Part shown: positions 35,164 to 43,636 of the stretch, in pieces
Numbering within the stretch: position 1 is the stretch's first letter
Layout of the letters: the number at the start of each line of letters is the position of its first letter
Source: Aneurinibacillus terranovensis DSM 18919
GTDB lineage: Bacteria > Bacillota > Bacilli > Aneurinibacillales > Aneurinibacillaceae
Length of the DNA stretch: 64,000 bases
Assembly: GCF_000430625.1 (NCBI RefSeq)
Contig: NZ_KE387171.1
Coordinates: 36,175 to 100,174, forward strand
Direction of reading: 5' to 3'
Translations under genes and position numbers: made by a program
The notes under the pieces: generated by a model
What the model was told of the DNA's origin: nothing
The model's input: the letters and a program-made list of their open reading frames with translations, nothing else
Database searches by the model: none

Positions 35164-36990
35164 ATGAAAGTTAAACATTTTTTATTTGGACGTCCTTTGT
35201 CTACAGAAGCATTACAGGAAGAAAAAATGCCGAAATGGATGGCATTGCCGATTCTCTCCTCAGATGCCCTATCATCAGTGGCATACGGAACGGAATCAAT
35301 TTTAATTGCCCTGGTTGCTTATGGAGTCGCTGCCAGATGGTTTAGTCTTCCCATTTCATTCGTCATTGTCGTTTTGCTCTTTACGCTCATTATTTCTTAT
35401 CGTCAGGTGATTAATGGCTATCCAAAAGGCGGCGGGGCTTATGCGGTGGCTAAAGACAACTATAATCCACTCATGTCACTGATTGCCTGTGCCGCACTGC
35501 TCGTCGATTATACGCTAACCGTGGCTGTATCAGCTACAGCGGGAGTGGCTGCTATTACATCCGCCTTCCCACAGTTGGTCCCTTTGATTGTTGAACTTTC
35601 TGTACTTGGAGTACTGCTTGTTGCTTTTATTAATCTAAGAGGTGTACGAGAAGCCGGTACCGTATTCGCTTTTCCAACCTACTTTTTTATTTTAAATATT
35701 CTTGCCCTGTTGATTGCCGGTTTATATCAGATTATCGTGCGCGGGATTCCCTCTGCATCCATCCCAATGCCTTCGCACATTCCGGCGGGAGTTACTCTCT
35801 ATGTTCTACTCCGTGCTTTTTCATCGGGATGTTCAGCACTAACCGGGGTTGAAGCTATCTCTAATGCCACTCCCGCCTTCCGAGACCCAACTGTTAAGAA
35901 CGCAAAAGCAACGCTATTATACTTGGGCATTTTATTGTTTGTAATGTTTAGCGGCACTTCAATTTTGGCTAATCTATACGGAATTGCACCTTCTCCTACA
36001 GGAAATCCTACGGTGCTATCCCAAATCGCTTCTCATTTGTTTGGAAACTCATGGCTGTATTATTCAGTACAAATCTCAACGGCTCTTGTTTTACTTCTTG
36101 CTACCAATACAGCGTTTTCCGGTTTTCCGCTTCTTGCTTCCATTGTGGCACAGGATGGCTACATGCCCCGACAGTTTTCTGCAAGGGGTGACCGACTTGC
36201 ACTCAATTTCGGTATTGCGGTCCTATCATTGATGTCCATTCTTTTAATTATCGCATTTAATGCAAAAACGGATGCTCTTGTTCCGCTGTATGCCATCGGA
36301 GTATTTCTTTCCTTTACTATTGCACAAACGGGTATGGTTAAAAAGTGGATGCAGGAAAAGCCCGCTGGTTGGATGTCAAAGGTTTTCATTAATGGTCTGG
36401 GCGCCGTGATGTCCTTTTCGGTTGTTATCATCTCCCTTGTCGAGAAGTTTGCTGCAGGAGCTTGGACAATTGCCATTATTATTCCAGTTCTTGTATGGAT
36501 CATGTTTAAAATTAAAGAACATTACCTAAATGTTGCCAGACAGTTAAAGATTGATATCGGGGAAGAGATGAATTTGAAAAATACCTTGGTCATTGTCCCA
36601 GTGGGAGGCATTAACCGAGTTGTTCGAAACTCGCTTGAGTATGCCTTGGAGTCGAACCCGCCAGAACAAATTCTTGCGTTCCATGTAGCTATTACTAAAG
36701 ATGAAGAGGAAAAGTTTAGAAAGAAATGGGAAGCATGGAACACGCAAATTCGGTTGGAAACCTTTTATTCCCGATTTCGAAGTATCAAGAGTCCTCTTTT
36801 GCGGTTCATTGATCAAATCCAGCGGCGAGTTGGCGACAAATATGAAATCACGGTTGTTCTTCCAATTTTTATTACCAAAAAGAGGTGGCAAAGAATACTG
36901 CATAACCAAACCGCTTATTTCATTGAGCATGCGTTGTTGACCCGGAAGGACATTATCCTTGTCAAAGTCCCTTTCCATTTAGAATCCTAA
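35164..36990 (+). CDS. kimA: High-affinity potassium importer KimA (APC-type permease)
   Basis: A 608-residue potassium/proton symporter of the KUP-related group. The start MKVKHFLFGRPLSTEALQEE, then KMPKWMALPILSSDALSSVA, is the family hallmark. Twelve hydrophobic helices fill residues 25-445, with SYRQVINGYPKGGGAYAVAK near residue 80 and SGCSALTGVEAISNATPAF near residue 222. The last 150 residues are a soluble USP-like domain where c-di-AMP binds in B. subtilis (KNTLVIVPVGGINRVVRNSL). With the riboswitch upstream, both transcription and transport should answer to c-di-AMP. A taggagat site precedes the ATG. Confidence 0.93.
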   Translation: MKVKHFLFGRPLSTEALQEEKMPKWMALPILSSDALSSVAYGTESILIALVAYGVAARWFSLPISFVIVVLLFTLIISYRQVINGYPKGGGAYAVAKDNYNPLMSLIACAALLVDYTLTVAVSATAGVAAITSAFPQLVPLIVELSVLGVLLVAFINLRGVREAGTVFAFPTYFFILNILALLIAGLYQIIVRGIPSASIPMPSHIPAGVTLYVLLRAFSSGCSALTGVEAISNATPAFRDPTVKNAKATLLYLGILLFVMFSGTSILANLYGIAPSPTGNPTVLSQIASHLFGNSWLYYSVQISTALVLLLATNTAFSGFPLLASIVAQDGYMPRQFSARGDRLALNFGIAVLSLMSILLIIAFNAKTDALVPLYAIGVFLSFTIAQTGMVKKWMQEKPAGWMSKVFINGLGAVMSFSVVIISLVEKFAAGAWTIAIIIPVLVWIMFKIKEHYLNVARQLKIDIGEEMNLKNTLVIVPVGGINRVVRNSLEYALESNPPEQILAFHVAITKDEEEKFRKKWEAWNTQIRLETFYSRFRSIKSPLLRFIDQIQRRVGDKYEITVVLPIFITKKRWQRILHNQTAYFIEHALLTRKDIILVKVPFHLES

Positions 36991-37026
36991 TATAAAACAT
37001 ACCAAAATAAGATGATTTAATGTCAG

Positions 37027-37145
37027 TTACGTACCGTTCGGTATACGGCGGTTCCATGAATTCAGACGGACAGTGATCTTTTCTCTCACTATCCGTTATG
37101 CTTTTACGTTCTGTCAGTGCCTCAATCATTCTCACTCCCAAGAAA
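37027..37145 (-). mobile_element. Group II intron remnant 1
   Basis: On the minus strand it contains gaaccgccgtataccgaacg, part of domain V, preceded by the stem-forming cggatagtgagagaaaagat region. It matches remnant 2 at 49839-50135 nearly base for base over 110 bp. It is cut off before domain VI, so it is a non-functional piece. Confidence 0.7.
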
Positions 37146-37311
37146 ATGAAGTTTGCGTTTCATCAATCGTTTTTGTTCGTACTAATTTAGGAGTACGTTT
37201 TCCTTTTAAAAACAATACTCCATTACATGGTACATACCTTTTTTGGTCTTGTAATTTAGGAAAGGACCACATTCTCGATTCATCACAAACCACTTGTCTC
37301 CAACACCTCTA

Positions 37312-37458
37312 TCGACCTCTACTTCGTCTGTCGCGCCTGATGAACCCCTTCTTCTCCAAACGATTGAGGTGGCCGTGAACGGTGGAGCTGGACGCCAGAC
37401 CAACCCCAGCGCAAATTTCTCGGATTGTGGGAGGATATCTTTTTTGCTTCCACCACTT
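37312..37458 (-). pseudogene. LexA-like N-terminal domain remnant
   Basis: The minus-strand frame reads [20 protein letters not shown] then [20 protein letters not shown] before a stop. This is the winged-helix DNA-binding domain of the SOS repressor LexA. No start codon and no protease domain are present. It probably came with mobile DNA and is dead; the host would have a full lexA elsewhere. Confidence 0.72.
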
Positions 37459-37471
37459 GTTTTATTAGAGG

Positions 37472-37733
37472 TTACCACAAGAGCAACCTCTGTTGTTTCA
37501 TTTGTTGTTGCATCTGTATTTTCATTTTTTGTGTCGCTTGTGCGACCGCCATCTTAATTATTTTTTCCAATTCTTTTTCAATTTTAGTGTCTTTTAGAAG
37601 GAGGATCATAGCGTCTGCCATTTGGGAGCGCAAGGAAGGTGTTGCAGTAATGTCGTTGAAACCTTGAATATCTTGCCTTAGTTTTGTTGTCTTAAAATCT
37701 TTGTCATTAAGGATTGAATCATTTTGTCAGCGT
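37472..37733 (-). pseudogene. Unrecognised remnant ORF, coiled-coil C-terminus
   Basis: An open frame of about 85 codons after a stop, without a start: DSILNDKDFKTTKLRQDIQG, then ATPSLRSQMADAMILLLKDT and a charged Gln-rich helix QKMKIQMQQQMKQQ. No family recognised. It sits between a LexA-like and a phospholipase-D-like remnant and may be part of the same lost element. Confidence 0.35.
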
Positions 37734-37886
37734 CTTTCCGTCTGCTATGGTCACTTTCGAATGCATCAACCCTTTGCGGTTGTTCTCTTTCACCGGTATG
37801 CCAGCCGCTTCGAGTTGACGGGGATTTGTTATGTGTGGAATATATCCATTTATTACAGCGGAATCTCGGTTTATGTAGATATTAGT
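37725..37886 (-). pseudogene. Phospholipase D-like (HKD) domain remnant
   Basis: The frame reads ITNPRQLEAAGIPVKENNRK then GLMHSKVTIADGKT and a stop. HSKVTIAD fits the H-x-K-x4-D catalytic motif, preceded by the usual AGIPV strand. Plasmid and island-borne PLD-family nucleases have this form. Only about 50 residues survive. Confidence 0.65.
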
Positions 37887-38158
37887 GATAAATTCACTTT
37901 TAACTTGTTAAAACCTATTGAAAACTGCCGATAATAGTATAAAGTGATCAAATCTATAGCATATTTCCTTTCAACACATATTTTTTCAGTAGTTTTCAAA
38001 TCGATTCTTACGATGGCATCTGATTTTACCCTGCCATTTTGACATGAGGACATTAAATTTTCCAAATAAATTTGGTAAGAAAACAGAACCGTCCTATAAA
38101 TTTTCATCAAAACACGAAAAATTATGAGTTGAAAAATTTGTGAGAGGAGTAAAGGAAA

Positions 38159-38923
38159 ATGCAAAAAAAATTAGTAACAGGAATAGTCTCAGCTTCATTA
38201 TTATTAAGTGGAACATCTGTTTTTGCGCAATCTGTTCAAACGAACGGAATCGATTCTATAAATACAAATACAGATTCTATAACGTTAACCAAAAAAACAG
38301 GACTGGAAAATGCATTTGATCATGTAAAAAATGAAAATACAATAGAAACCATTTTGAGAAATACCGAAAAGCAACAAGGCGAGGTAACTAAAGAGGATGA
38401 TGAAAATCACCAAGATGGGAATCACCAAGATGGGAATCACCAAGATGGAAATCACCAAGATATAAATGATCAAGACGGTAATCATGTAACGACAGGAGAT
38501 GAAATAGTTGTTGCACCAACTCCACCCACAACAGGGGATACAATCACTGTTAACCAGACGGTTGAGATTACGAATGAAATTACTGTAAAACTTAACGGAA
38601 AAGTTCTCACATTCGATCAAAACCCTGTTGTTGAAAATGGAAGAACACTGGTCCCTTTACGCGAGATCTTTCAATCATTAGGGGTAAAAATCGATTGGGA
38701 TGGCAAAACCGGAACTGTAAAAGCCGAGAAAGGTAACCGAAATGTTATGGTGAAAATTGGTTCAACTACGGCAAGAGTAAACGGTAAAATTGTCAAACTT
38801 GATCAAAAAGCAGAAATCATTAATAAAAGAACCATGATTCCTCTTCGTTTTATTAGTGAATCATTCGGAGCAAATGTGAAATGGGATCAATTTAACCGCG
38901 TAATTGATATTACAGAAAAATAA
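38159..38923 (+). CDS. Secreted copper amine oxidase N-terminal (stalk) domain protein with NHQDG repeats
   Basis: A 254-residue exported protein. Residues 1-23 are a signal peptide (LVTGIVSASLLLSGTSVFAQ). A polar region follows with perfect five-residue repeats NHQDG (four copies, then diverged ones) at about residues 85-110. The C-terminal half is a copper amine oxidase N-terminal-like domain: VKLNGKVLTFDQNPVVENGR, TLVPLREIFQSLGVKIDWDG, then KIGSTTARVNGK and RTMIPLRFISESFGANVKWD. Such domains occur on Bacillales cell surfaces as non-enzymatic modules. It is intact within a decayed region and has its own terminator. Confidence 0.85.
   Translation: MQKKLVTGIVSASLLLSGTSVFAQSVQTNGIDSINTNTDSITLTKKTGLENAFDHVKNENTIETILRNTEKQQGEVTKEDDENHQDGNHQDGNHQDGNHQDINDQDGNHVTTGDEIVVAPTPPTTGDTITVNQTVEITNEITVKLNGKVLTFDQNPVVENGRTLVPLREIFQSLGVKIDWDGKTGTVKAEKGNRNVMVKIGSTTARVNGKIVKLDQKAEIINKRTMIPLRFISESFGANVKWDQFNRVIDITEK
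38400..38485 (+). repeat. 15-bp coding tandem repeat
   Basis: The unit aatcaccaagatggg, coding N-H-Q-D-G, is repeated about four times with one- or two-base changes, then in diverged form, inside the stalk-domain gene. Copy number could vary between strains. Confidence 0.8.
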
Positions 38924-38975
38924 TTTTTTGGGGAAGATACTTTTTTATCTATAAGTTAGGTAATTTATAAAAAAT

Positions 38976-39018
38976 AAAGAAGACCGCCACCCGGATAAGG
39001 GCAGCGGTCTTCTTTATT
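38976..39018 (+). terminator. Terminator of the stalk-domain gene
   Basis: aagaagaccgc and gcggtcttctt pair perfectly around a loop of about 16 bases, followed by tatt. Confidence 0.85.
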
Positions 39019-39261
39019 AATGAGGAACGGTTAAAAGTTGGAGATAAATATCATAACCATGGATTTGTGTTTGCAGTAGAAAATGGGGAACCTCTGAATC
39101 TTAGCAATATCGTAAATCGCAGTTTTAAGCCGCTGCTGAAGAATGCCGGTCTAAAGAGTATCCGTTTATACGATCTGCGCCATACATGCGCCACTCTTCT
39201 TCTTACAGCTGGAGAAAATCCTAAAGTGGTCAGTGAACGATTGGGTCATGAAAGCATCTGA
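39018..39261 (+). pseudogene. Tyrosine recombinase (integrase) C-terminal fragment
   Basis: The frame reads EERLKVGDKYHNHGFVF, NGEPLNLSNIVNRSFKPLLK, then GLKSIRLYDLRHTCATLLLT and VVSERLGHESI followed by a stop. LYDLRHTCATLL and LGHESI are the second arginine box and the following histidine box. The catalytic tyrosine at the end and the first half are missing. It lies 30 bp from a tRNA gene on the other strand, the usual place of a phage or island integrase. Confidence 0.8.
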
Positions 39262-39293
39262 TAAACGCAGTAATACCAAGGGTTTTAAAAGGA

Positions 39294-39364
39294 TGCTCCC
39301 ACGCGGAATCGAACCACGAACTGATCATTACGAGTGACCTGTTATACCGTTTAACTATGGGAGC
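39294..39364 (-). tRNA. tRNA-Thr (CGU anticodon), possibly a pseudo-tRNA
   Basis: The minus strand folds as a cloverleaf: acceptor gctccca/tgggagc, D stem gtta/taac, anticodon stem ggtca/tgatc with loop ctcgtaa, T stem cgtgg/ccgcg with loop ttcgatt, discriminator A. The anticodon CGT reads ACG, threonine. No CCA is encoded (tcc follows), and the variable loop has only four bases, both unlike typical Bacillus tRNA genes. With the integrase fragment next door it may have come with, or served as target for, a mobile element. Confidence 0.7.
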
Positions 39365-39718
39365 TCAATTCACCAACGAAAATTATTATATATCATCCAA
39401 ACTATTTTAGTCAATAGTTTATTTTTATTCGTTTATTTTTTACTCCAAAGGACCGTCCCTTTTCCTTTCTTCTTCAATTGTTCGGCATCATACTTCCGTT
39501 AAACAATAGTCTTCCCCTTTATCCGTTATAACACTGATAAACAAAGTTTACCGTCAAAATCCTTGAGGTAAAGAAAAACAACCCTATTCAAAGTCCAATG
39601 ATAAAATAACAAATGAATTGGCAAACAAAATTCGAGACAAAATGGCCGACGACAAGCTCCTAAAATAATCCCAAGGAGATGATATGATGACAGGTGAAAA
39701 AACAGGTATAGATGAAGA
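39365..39718. other. Intergenic region downstream of ald
   Basis: AT-rich with no gene I can support. A short plus-strand frame near 39575-39664 ends ELANKIRDKMADDKLLK, and an ATG at 39684 has a good aaggag site but runs into the ald terminator and gene on the opposite strand. I treat both as chance or remnants. Confidence 0.4.
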
Positions 39719-39754
39719 AGAAAAGGAGAGCCTATTGCAGGCGTTCCTTTTCTT
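39719..39754 (-). terminator. Terminator of ald
   Basis: On the minus strand aaaagga-gcct and aggc-tcctttt pair with small internal mismatches, followed by cttcttc. It lies about 50 bp past the ald stop. Confidence 0.65.
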
Positions 39755-39801
39755 TAACAAAATGCACATTTTTACACGCGTTTTATTTACGCGTATTTTA
39801 T

Positions 39802-40932
39802 TTAAACCGTCTTTCCACCGGCAAGCACATCGTTTACATCGACATACTGGTAATTCAGCGCTTCGGCTACACCTTTGTACGTTACTTTTCCGTCGATCAC
39901 GTTGATGCCCTTGGCAAGCGCTTTGTTTGCACGAGCGGCTTCGAGGTAGCCTTTTGTTGCAATTTGCACAGCATATGGCATTGTAGAGTTCGTCAAAGCA
40001 AGGGTAGACGTACGAGCTACCGCACCCGGCATATTGGCTACAGCGTAGTGGACAACGCCATGTTTTACATACGTTGGTTCGTCGTGTGTCGTTACACGGT
40101 CAATCGTTTCAATAGATCCGCCCTGGTCGATGGCAACGTCAACGATAACTGAACCTGGTTCCATTTGTTGTACCATATCTTCCGTTACGAGGCGAGGGGC
40201 GCGTGCGCCAGGAATAAGAACGGCACCAACAAGCAAATCGGCTTCTTTTACAGCTTTTGCGATGTTATAGCGGTTAGACATTAGCGTTTGCACGCGGCCT
40301 TCAAAAATTTCATCAAGGTAGCGGAGACGCTCCGGATTAATATCAAGCAGCGTTACGCGGGCACCCATGCCAAGCGCGATTTTCGCCGCATTCATTCCGA
40401 CAATACCGCCGCCAACAACTGTTACTTTCGCAGCTTCCACTCCAGGAACACCGGCGAGAAGTACGCCTTTTCCACCATGCGACTTTTCAAGGAACTGTGC
40501 ACCGATTTGAACCGCCATACGCCCGGCTACTTCGCTCATTGGAGAAAGGAGCGGCAGCGCACCGTTATCCAGTTGGATCGTTTCATAAGCGATCCCCACG
40601 ACCTTCTTATCAACCAACGCTTTTGTTAAATCCGGTTCCGGAGCGAGATGGAGATAGGTGAAAAGAATCAGTCCTTCACGGAAATAAGCATATTCCTGTT
40701 CAAGCGGTTCTTTTACTTTCATAACCATTTCTGCAGCCCATGCTTCTTTGGCGGAAGAAACAATTTTCGCGCCTTCTGCCGCATATTCCACATCGGTAAA
40801 CCCACTGCCTACCCCCGCATTCGTTTCAATCAGCACTTCATGACCGGCATGTACAAGGGCAGCTACACCGGCAGGCGTGATGGCTACACGGTTTTCATTA
40901 TTTTTTATTTCTTTTGGAATTCCTACAATCAT
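39802..40932 (-). CDS. ald: Alanine dehydrogenase
   Basis: A 376-residue NAD-dependent enzyme converting L-alanine to pyruvate and ammonia; in Bacilli it feeds sporulation. It has [20 protein letters not shown] at the start, [20 protein letters not shown] with the catalytic lysine near residue 75, TYLHLAPEP with the catalytic histidine near residue 96, the Rossmann [20 protein letters not shown] near residue 172, and [14 protein letters not shown] near residue 270. The length is standard. A gaggg site precedes the ATG. The AdeR-like activator gene lies 440 bp upstream on the same strand. Confidence 0.96.
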   Translation of the reverse strand: MIVGIPKEIKNNENRVAITPAGVAALVHAGHEVLIETNAGVGSGFTDVEYAAEGAKIVSSAKEAWAAEMVMKVKEPLEQEYAYFREGLILFTYLHLAPEPDLTKALVDKKVVGIAYETIQLDNGALPLLSPMSEVAGRMAVQIGAQFLEKSHGGKGVLLAGVPGVEAAKVTVVGGGIVGMNAAKIALGMGARVTLLDINPERLRYLDEIFEGRVQTLMSNRYNIAKAVKEADLLVGAVLIPGARAPRLVTEDMVQQMEPGSVIVDVAIDQGGSIETIDRVTTHDEPTYVKHGVVHYAVANMPGAVARTSTLALTNSTMPYAVQIATKGYLEAARANKALAKGINVIDGKVTYKGVAEALNYQYVDVNDVLAGGKTV

Positions 40933-41127
40933 GATTTATACCCTCCTAATAGAGTAAACGGAATGTTCAAGACGAATGGCTTAAGCATGTCTTATATACA
41001 TTCTATTGTATGTACTTTTCGTGACATTTTCCTTGTTTCAATACTTGAATTTTTATTTCGTTATTTGTGAATTTACACAAACAACGCTTTCATGAACGAA
41101 TTTTCATATATTAGGATGTCCAAAAAT

Positions 41128-41324
41128 GAGAAAAAACTCGCGGGCGTTGCCGCTCGTCCTTTTTCTGCAGGGTAGCGAAACGGCCGCTTAGTGACCGGAA
41201 GGTCGGACCGACAAAACATCCGGGTACCTCAATGATGGAGACAATTGTCGGTCTGATCGACCTTCCGGCCACACGCTCCACATCGAAAAAGCAACGTTCG
41301 GCACACTCCCACGAGTTTTTCTCA
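41128..41324. repeat. Palindromic 197-bp dispersed element, copy 1
   Basis: The outer ends are inverted repeats (tgagaaaaaactcgcggg at the left, acgagtttttctca at the right). An inner pair, ccggaaggtcg and cgaccttccgg, and an inner ccgaca/tgtcgg, make the element a long imperfect hairpin. Copy 2 at 47928-48125 differs in only a few bases; a third begins at 63956. It could be read as an 80-residue frame, but there is no ribosome site and the symmetry explains the frame. It starts 16 bp beyond the adeR terminator. Confidence 0.85.
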
Positions 41325-41339
41325 GGTTTCTTTAACGGC

Positions 41340-41368
41340 AAAAAAAGAATCCACATTAAATGGATTCC
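41340..41368 (-). terminator. Terminator of adeR
   Basis: On the minus strand gaatcca and tggattc pair around a 7-base loop, followed by ttttttt. The stop codon of adeR overlaps its start. Confidence 0.82.
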
Positions 41369-41369
41369 T

Positions 41370-42614
41370 TTAGGATTGATATTTGCGAAGCTTGATATCT
41401 AAAAACAGGGTCATTTGGTCGTTGAGGTCATTTACATTTACATTCCCGACCTCGCTAATCCGCTTGAGCCGGTAGGTTAAGGTGTTGGGGTGTATATGGA
41501 GTATTTCAGTGATTCGATGGGTTTTTCCCCCACAATCAAGGAAGACTTCAAGCGTCTCCACAAGGTTTGTCTGGTTTTCCAGGTCATACGCGACCAGGCG
41601 TTCCAATTTTCTATTTGAATAGTCCATTTGTTCGTTCCAGCGCTTAATTTGAGGAAACAAGCGATATACGCCCAGCTCCTGATATCCGGCAATAGCCCCA
41701 ACCTCCTGCGGCATCGCCTTTTTCAAATGGATTACTTCAAGTGCCTGCTGATAGCTGCGGGATACATGGATCACATCTTCCACCGGTTCGCCGTATCCGG
41801 CTATCATCATCTTTTCTCCGCCAAAACGCTGGTCAAGACGATTATGAAGTTGGGCGATAAATTGGACACTTGCTTGCTCCTCCTGCCCTTTAGTCTTCCT
41901 GTCCATGCCTCCAAGCACGACCAGCTGCTTCTGATCAAATGTCCAGAGAGGTAAATAGCGGAACGGGAAAAATTCGTTTAAATTAGACAGAAGGTATTCA
42001 AGTTCCTTCTGTACATTCCCCCACGTTTCCTCGGAACAGCGGGCTTCAAATACGAGACACACCATAATCGGGGGAAGCTGCAGCTGAAGCCTGGATGCCT
42101 GTTCTTCCATTTCCCGCCGGCTGGTGGACCCCCTGGAAAGAAGCTGCCAGAAAAACTCCCGCCTCTTCTCTTCATTTTTGGAGTGCCGGTCTTTGCGATG
42201 GATCATGCGCGGCATGGCAAGACGTGCCGCACGCCTGAGAATGTCAAGATCCGCATCTTTAATCGGGCGGACGGCCTCCTGCACCCAAATGTAGCCAAGT
42301 ACTTCCTGACCGCGCCGGATCGAAATAGCCGCCCGGTTATCAAGTCCCACATCTTTCATCGCGGGCACACGCACAGGTTCATCGCTGTGCATTAAGGCCT
42401 GAATCACCCCGGCCTTCCAAAACCGGACGAGGACAGCTTCAGGAACTTTCCGCTTCATAATGGTTTGAATTCGTACAGGATCCGTCATATCCCCATGCGT
42501 GCTGTAAGCCACCACATGGTGGTTCATATCTTCTATTGTGATAGGATTCTCCAGCCGTTCCGATATGAGTTCAGCCAGCTCCATTAAATCCGCAAACTCA
42601 ATATGCTCCATCAT
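41370..42614 (-). CDS. adeR: PucR-family transcriptional activator (AdeR-like)
   Basis: A 414-residue regulator. The N-terminal PucR domain (about residues 5-135) contains ISERLENPITIEDMNHHVVA and GYIWVQEAVRPIKDADLDIL. A GGDEF-like middle follows. The C-terminal PucR helix-turn-helix near residues 350-405 reads LETLEVFLDCGGKTHRITEI then HIHPNTLTYRLKRISEV. B. subtilis AdeR of this family activates ald, and here the gene lies next to ald, which supports the name. The start is one of two adjacent ATGs after an aggagg site. A terminator separates it from the palindromic element. Confidence 0.87.
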   Translation of the reverse strand: MMEHIEFADLMELAELISERLENPITIEDMNHHVVAYSTHGDMTDPVRIQTIMKRKVPEAVLVRFWKAGVIQALMHSDEPVRVPAMKDVGLDNRAAISIRRGQEVLGYIWVQEAVRPIKDADLDILRRAARLAMPRMIHRKDRHSKNEEKRREFFWQLLSRGSTSRREMEEQASRLQLQLPPIMVCLVFEARCSEETWGNVQKELEYLLSNLNEFFPFRYLPLWTFDQKQLVVLGGMDRKTKGQEEQASVQFIAQLHNRLDQRFGGEKMMIAGYGEPVEDVIHVSRSYQQALEVIHLKKAMPQEVGAIAGYQELGVYRLFPQIKRWNEQMDYSNRKLERLVAYDLENQTNLVETLEVFLDCGGKTHRITEILHIHPNTLTYRLKRISEVGNVNVNDLNDQMTLFLDIKLRKYQS

Positions 42615-42663
42615 ATCATCCTCCTATCACTTCATACTCCCTGTTCCGCTTACGAAACATAGA

Positions 42664-42715
42664 CAAAAAACCATTTACTTTTAAAACAATTGCTCATTTC
42701 AAAAGTAAATGGTTT
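42664..42715. terminator. Terminator downstream of tRNA-Leu
   Basis: aaaaaaccatttactttt and aaaagtaaatggttttt pair perfectly around a loop of about 18 bases with T tails both ways. It suits the minus-strand tRNA. Confidence 0.85.
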
Positions 42716-42718
42716 TTA

Positions 42719-42805
42719 TGGTGCGGATGAAGGGACTTGAACCCCCACGGTATTGCTACCACTAGAACCTGAATCTAGCGCGTCTGCCGATTCCGCCACA
42801 TCCGC
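42719..42805 (-). tRNA. tRNA-Leu (CAG)
   Basis: An 87-base minus-strand tRNA with acceptor gcggatg/catccgc, D arm ggcggaatcggcagacgc, anticodon stem ctaga/tctag with loop ttcaggt (anticodon CAG), a long variable arm (tggtagcaataccg), T loop ttcaagt and encoded CCA. The long variable arm and ggcaga D loop are typical of leucine tRNAs. Confidence 0.95.
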
Positions 42806-42871
42806 AAGCAACTATTAAAGCAACAATATAATTTTATCATATTATCGTTCTAATAGTCAACTCATCTATCA

Positions 42872-43624
42872 CTATAATGATTCTCCGGTTAGTTTATTTA
42901 AGAACTGCAAGGTCCGTTCGTTCTTTGTATGTTCAAAGATTTGTTCCGGCGGCCCCTGTTCCGCGATGACACCCTGGTCAATAAAAATCACTTGATCAGC
43001 TACATGACGGGCAAAATTCATCTCATGAGTAACCACGACCATGGTCATTCCTTCGCGCGCCAAATCTTTCATTACGCGCAGCACATCCCCGACAAGTTCC
43101 GGGTCAAGGGCCGACGTCGGTTCATCAAACAGGAGAACGGCCGGGTCCATTGCCATTGCCCGGGCAATTCCCACACGCTGCTGCTGTCCGCCGGAAAGCT
43201 GGTGCGGATACATACCGGCCCAATCCTTCAACCCGACCTTTTCCAGCAAATCGAACGCTTTTTTACGGGCGGTTTCCTTCGGCCGCTTCAGAACAGTAAC
43301 CTGGCCTTCCATTACATTTTCCAGGGCTGTCATATGCGGAAAAAGATTATAGCTCTGGAAAACCATCCCGGTCTGCTGACGAAAAGCGATTTGTTTATCC
43401 TCTGCAATCCGTTTCCCATCTCCGAAAGTAAGCTGCTGATTGCCGAGTGTAATCGTCCCTTCTGTAGGGATTTCCAACAAATTCAGGCAGCGGAGGAAGG
43501 TTGTCTTTCCCGAACCCGACGGTCCAATCACAACGACAGTATTTCCTCTCTCGATAGTAAGGTTAATCCCCTTAAGAACCTCAAACTGGCCATAACGCTT
43601 ATGCAAATTTACGATCTCAATCAT
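42872..43624 (-). CDS. tcyC: Amino-acid (probably cystine) ABC transporter ATPase
   Basis: A 250-residue ATPase of the polar amino acid uptake family. Walker [16 protein letters not shown] lies at residues 34-48, the Q-loop at [16 protein letters not shown], signature [18 protein letters not shown] near residue 148, Walker [17 protein letters not shown] near residue 170, and switch histidine VVVTHEMNF. It is the last gene of a substrate-binding protein, permease, ATPase operon. Cystine is the likely substrate, judged from the binding protein. Confidence 0.88.
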   Translation of the reverse strand: MIEIVNLHKRYGQFEVLKGINLTIERGNTVVVIGPSGSGKTTFLRCLNLLEIPTEGTITLGNQQLTFGDGKRIAEDKQIAFRQQTGMVFQSYNLFPHMTALENVMEGQVTVLKRPKETARKKAFDLLEKVGLKDWAGMYPHQLSGGQQQRVGIARAMAMDPAVLLFDEPTSALDPELVGDVLRVMKDLAREGMTMVVVTHEMNFARHVADQVIFIDQGVIAEQGPPEQIFEHTKNERTLQFLNKLTGESL

Positions 43625-43636
43625 ACGTTCCCTCCG

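Noticed and set aside
38400..38485. Regular short repeats considered as a CRISPR array
   Set aside because: The 15-bp units are contiguous, in frame and inside a secreted protein gene.
41111..41356. An 81-codon minus-strand frame matching another at 47912-48175, which could look like a conserved duplicated protein
   Set aside because: The shared part coincides exactly with the palindromic repeat, has no ribosome site and diverges at both ends where the repeat stops. The frame is a by-product of the repeat.
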